Shown here: piece after piece, positions 5,464-7,079 of the stretch | Position numbering within the stretch: the stretch's first letter is position 1 | Layout: each line of letters opens with the position of its first letter | DNA from: a bacterium | Lineage (GTDB): Bacteria > UBA9089 > CG2-30-40-21 > SBAY01 | Reading direction: 5' to 3' | Length of the DNA stretch: 7,079 nucleotides | Assembly: GCA_030018635.1 (NCBI GenBank) | Contig: JASEHU010000109.1 | Location: 1-7,079 of the forward strand | Position numbers and translations under genes: made by a program | The notes under the pieces: generated by a model | Databases searched by the model: none | What the model was told of the DNA's origin: nothing | Seen by the model: only the letters and a program-made list of their open reading frames with translations

Positions 5464-7002
5464 ATGTTAGCTAAGGCATATAGTGCAGGATTATTAGGCA
5501 TAGATGGTTATATTGTTACCGTCGAGGTAAATGCGACCGGGTCAACACCTTACATTAATATTGTTGGCTTGCCTGATTCGGCTGTGAAGGAAAGCAAAGA
5601 ACGGCTTAAAATCGCTATTACTAATTCAGAATGTCAATATCCTTACAATAAAAGGGTTATAATCAACCTGGCTCCGGCAGAGGTAAAGAAGGAAGGGGCG
5701 TATTTTGACCTGCCAATGGCTATCGCACTTATTGCCACAATGCAACAAATTCCCACATCAGAACTGACTAAATACCTCATTGTTGGCGAATTATCCTTAG
5801 ATGGAAGTGTCAAACCTATTAAAGGGGCTCTTCCTATTGCCGCAAAGGCTTTGGAGACAGGTTTTGAAAACCTGATTATTCCTTTTGAAAATGCCTCAGA
5901 GGCCGCCGTAGTAGAAGGAATAAATGTTTATCCGGTCAAAACATTATATGAGACGGCAAAATTTATGGCCGGGGAATTGACCATTGCTCCACATTCGGTA
6001 GATATTTCGGCCTTGTTTTCACAAGACTCTAAGTATAATATAGATTTCTGTGATGTAAAGGGACAAGCCCATGTCAAAAGGGCCATAGAAATTGCCTCGG
6101 CCGGTGGACATAATATTTTGATGATAGGTCCTCCAGGCTCGGGGAAAACAATGTTAGCCAGACGCATACCAACTATTTTACCTGATTTATCCCTTCATGA
6201 GGCGATTGAAACTACCAAAATCCATTCAATTGCCGGGACAATACCTGCTCGACATTCTTTATTAACCATTCGTCCTTTCAGGGCACCACATCATACCATC
6301 TCAGATGCCGGCCTGGTTGGTGGAGGACACATCCCCAAGCCAGGGGAAATAAGTTTATCACACAATGGCGTTTTATTTTTAGATGAGTTGCCGGAATTTC
6401 CCCGTAATGTATTAGAATCCTTAAGACAACCATTGGAAGACGGCATTGTAACCATCTCGCGGGCAAATATCTCCCTTTCCTTTCCAGCCTCATTTATGTT
6501 GGTAGCGGCAATGAATCCCTGCCCGTGTGGGAATCTAACAGACTCAACAAAGGAATGCACTTGTGCCCCAACACAAATCCAGAAATATCTATCCAAGATT
6601 TCAGGACCCCTGTGGGATAGAATTGATATACATATCGAGGTGCCGGGTTTGAAGTATAAAGACCTTGAAGGAGAAAGTCAGGAGGAAACATCAAGGAGTA
6701 TTCAGGCTCGAATCAATAAAGCCCGTCGGATTCAACAAGAAAGATTCGCCGAACATCATGAGATTTATGCTAATAGACAGATGGGACCACGCGAGATTAA
6801 AAAACATTGCCAGGTAGAAGAAGATGGCAAGGAATTACTGCGCACGGCCATTGATAAATTGGGCTTTTCTGCCCGCACTTATGACCGTGTGTTGAAGGTA
6901 TCCCGCACCATCGCCGACCTGGAAGAAACAGATAAAATTACCTCGGCCCATATCTCTGAGGCTATTCAATATCGAAGTCTGGATAGAAGTTTATGGAGGT
7001 AA
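5464..7002 (+). CDS. comM: ComM/YifB family AAA+ ATPase (Mg-chelatase-like)
   Basis: This 512-residue protein matches the usual length of the ComM/YifB family; ComM in naturally transformable bacteria is a hexameric DNA helicase that promotes branch migration during integration of incoming DNA. The opening MLAKAYSAGLLGIDGY and INIVGLPDSAVKESKERL are family hallmarks and fix the start. Residues about 20-140 form the Lon-protease-like ChlI domain. The AAA+ domain (about 190-395) has Walker A GPPGSGKT (222-229), the PFRAPHHTIS and GEISLSHNG segments, and Walker B LFLDELPEF with Asp307-Glu308. Four cysteines (353, 355, 365, 367) form a possible metal site, followed by GPLWDRIDI, where Trp replaces the common Leu. 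A C-terminal Mg-chelatase domain follows (about 405-505). The ribosome binding site AGAGG (5456-5460) is close to ATG, at 3 bases. It is separated from the operon by the MITE-like element and probably transcribed separately, though I see no convincing promoter. Whether it serves transformation here is unknown. Confidence 0.95.
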   Translation: MLAKAYSAGLLGIDGYIVTVEVNATGSTPYINIVGLPDSAVKESKERLKIAITNSECQYPYNKRVIINLAPAEVKKEGAYFDLPMAIALIATMQQIPTSELTKYLIVGELSLDGSVKPIKGALPIAAKALETGFENLIIPFENASEAAVVEGINVYPVKTLYETAKFMAGELTIAPHSVDISALFSQDSKYNIDFCDVKGQAHVKRAIEIASAGGHNILMIGPPGSGKTMLARRIPTILPDLSLHEAIETTKIHSIAGTIPARHSLLTIRPFRAPHHTISDAGLVGGGHIPKPGEISLSHNGVLFLDELPEFPRNVLESLRQPLEDGIVTISRANISLSFPASFMLVAAMNPCPCGNLTDSTKECTCAPTQIQKYLSKISGPLWDRIDIHIEVPGLKYKDLEGESQEETSRSIQARINKARRIQQERFAEHHEIYANRQMGPREIKKHCQVEEDGKELLRTAIDKLGFSARTYDRVLKVSRTIADLEETDKITSAHISEAIQYRSLDRSLWR

Positions 7003-7079
7003 AGGAGGAAGGAATTATCAATTATCGGTGGTGTCCGTGAATAGCTAACTTGTGTAAAACAAGAGGATAAATTCATTTT
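7003..7079. other. Downstream flank of comM, no gene supported
   Basis: The bases after the comM stop include AAAGGAGGAAGG (7001-7012), which looks like a ribosome binding site, but no start codon at usable distance opens a lasting frame: the GTG at 7031 reaches a stop within six codons. A 7-base tandem repeat AATTATC AATTATC lies at 7013-7026. No T-rich terminator is seen before the window ends. Confidence 0.45.

Noticed and set aside
7049..7063. Hairpin CTTGT-GTAAA-ACAAG as a terminator for comM
   Set aside because: The stem is only five pairs and no T tract follows.
1..7079. CRISPR arrays, tRNA or rRNA genes, integrase or phage genes
   Set aside because: No regularly spaced repeats, cloverleaf-like sequence, rRNA signature or mobile-element protein was seen on either strand.

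Overview
The window is 7.1 kb of AT-leaning bacterial DNA with all five genes on the + strand. A tight four-gene signalling operon (179-5198) is followed by a small inserted element (5226-5418) and a stand-alone comM/yifB-type gene (5464-7002). Every protein appears cytoplasmic: no signal peptide or membrane segment is visible. The PocR-type sensor suggests an anaerobe or facultative anaerobe. I see nothing that fixes the lineage; an uncultured, fairly low-GC bacterium is the most I would say.

Region 1 (1-178): a strong sigma-70-like promoter (TTGACA, 18 bp, TAAAAT with a TG extension) precedes a leader of about 65 bases. The leader's Shine-Dalgarno can pair into a small hairpin.

Region 2 (179-5198): four genes joined by overlaps or zero spacing. 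They encode a soluble PocR-GAF histidine kinase with an unusual H-box, a receiver-only response regulator, a GAF-GAF class III nucleotidyl cyclase with a TPR-like tail, and a protein joining a DUF5678-like region to a retropepsin-like aspartic protease domain. The simplest model (inference) is that the kinase senses a small ligand, signals through the receiver, and this controls cAMP synthesis. The protease is co-expressed as an effector or processing enzyme. Cyclase and protease genes lie in one frame, separated by a single TAG.

Region 3 (5199-5463): a 193-bp MITE-like element with 22-bp terminal inverted repeats (one mismatch), an exact 6-bp target duplication TTAATC, and an internal imperfect hairpin. 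No ORF lies inside it.

Region 4 (5464-7002): a full-length comM/yifB gene of housekeeping type, richer in GC than the operon. The last 77 bases hold no supported gene.

The part most worth follow-up is the operon, specifically the link between a two-component/cAMP pathway and a retropepsin-like protease. I know of no described system with this composition, but I could not search databases.
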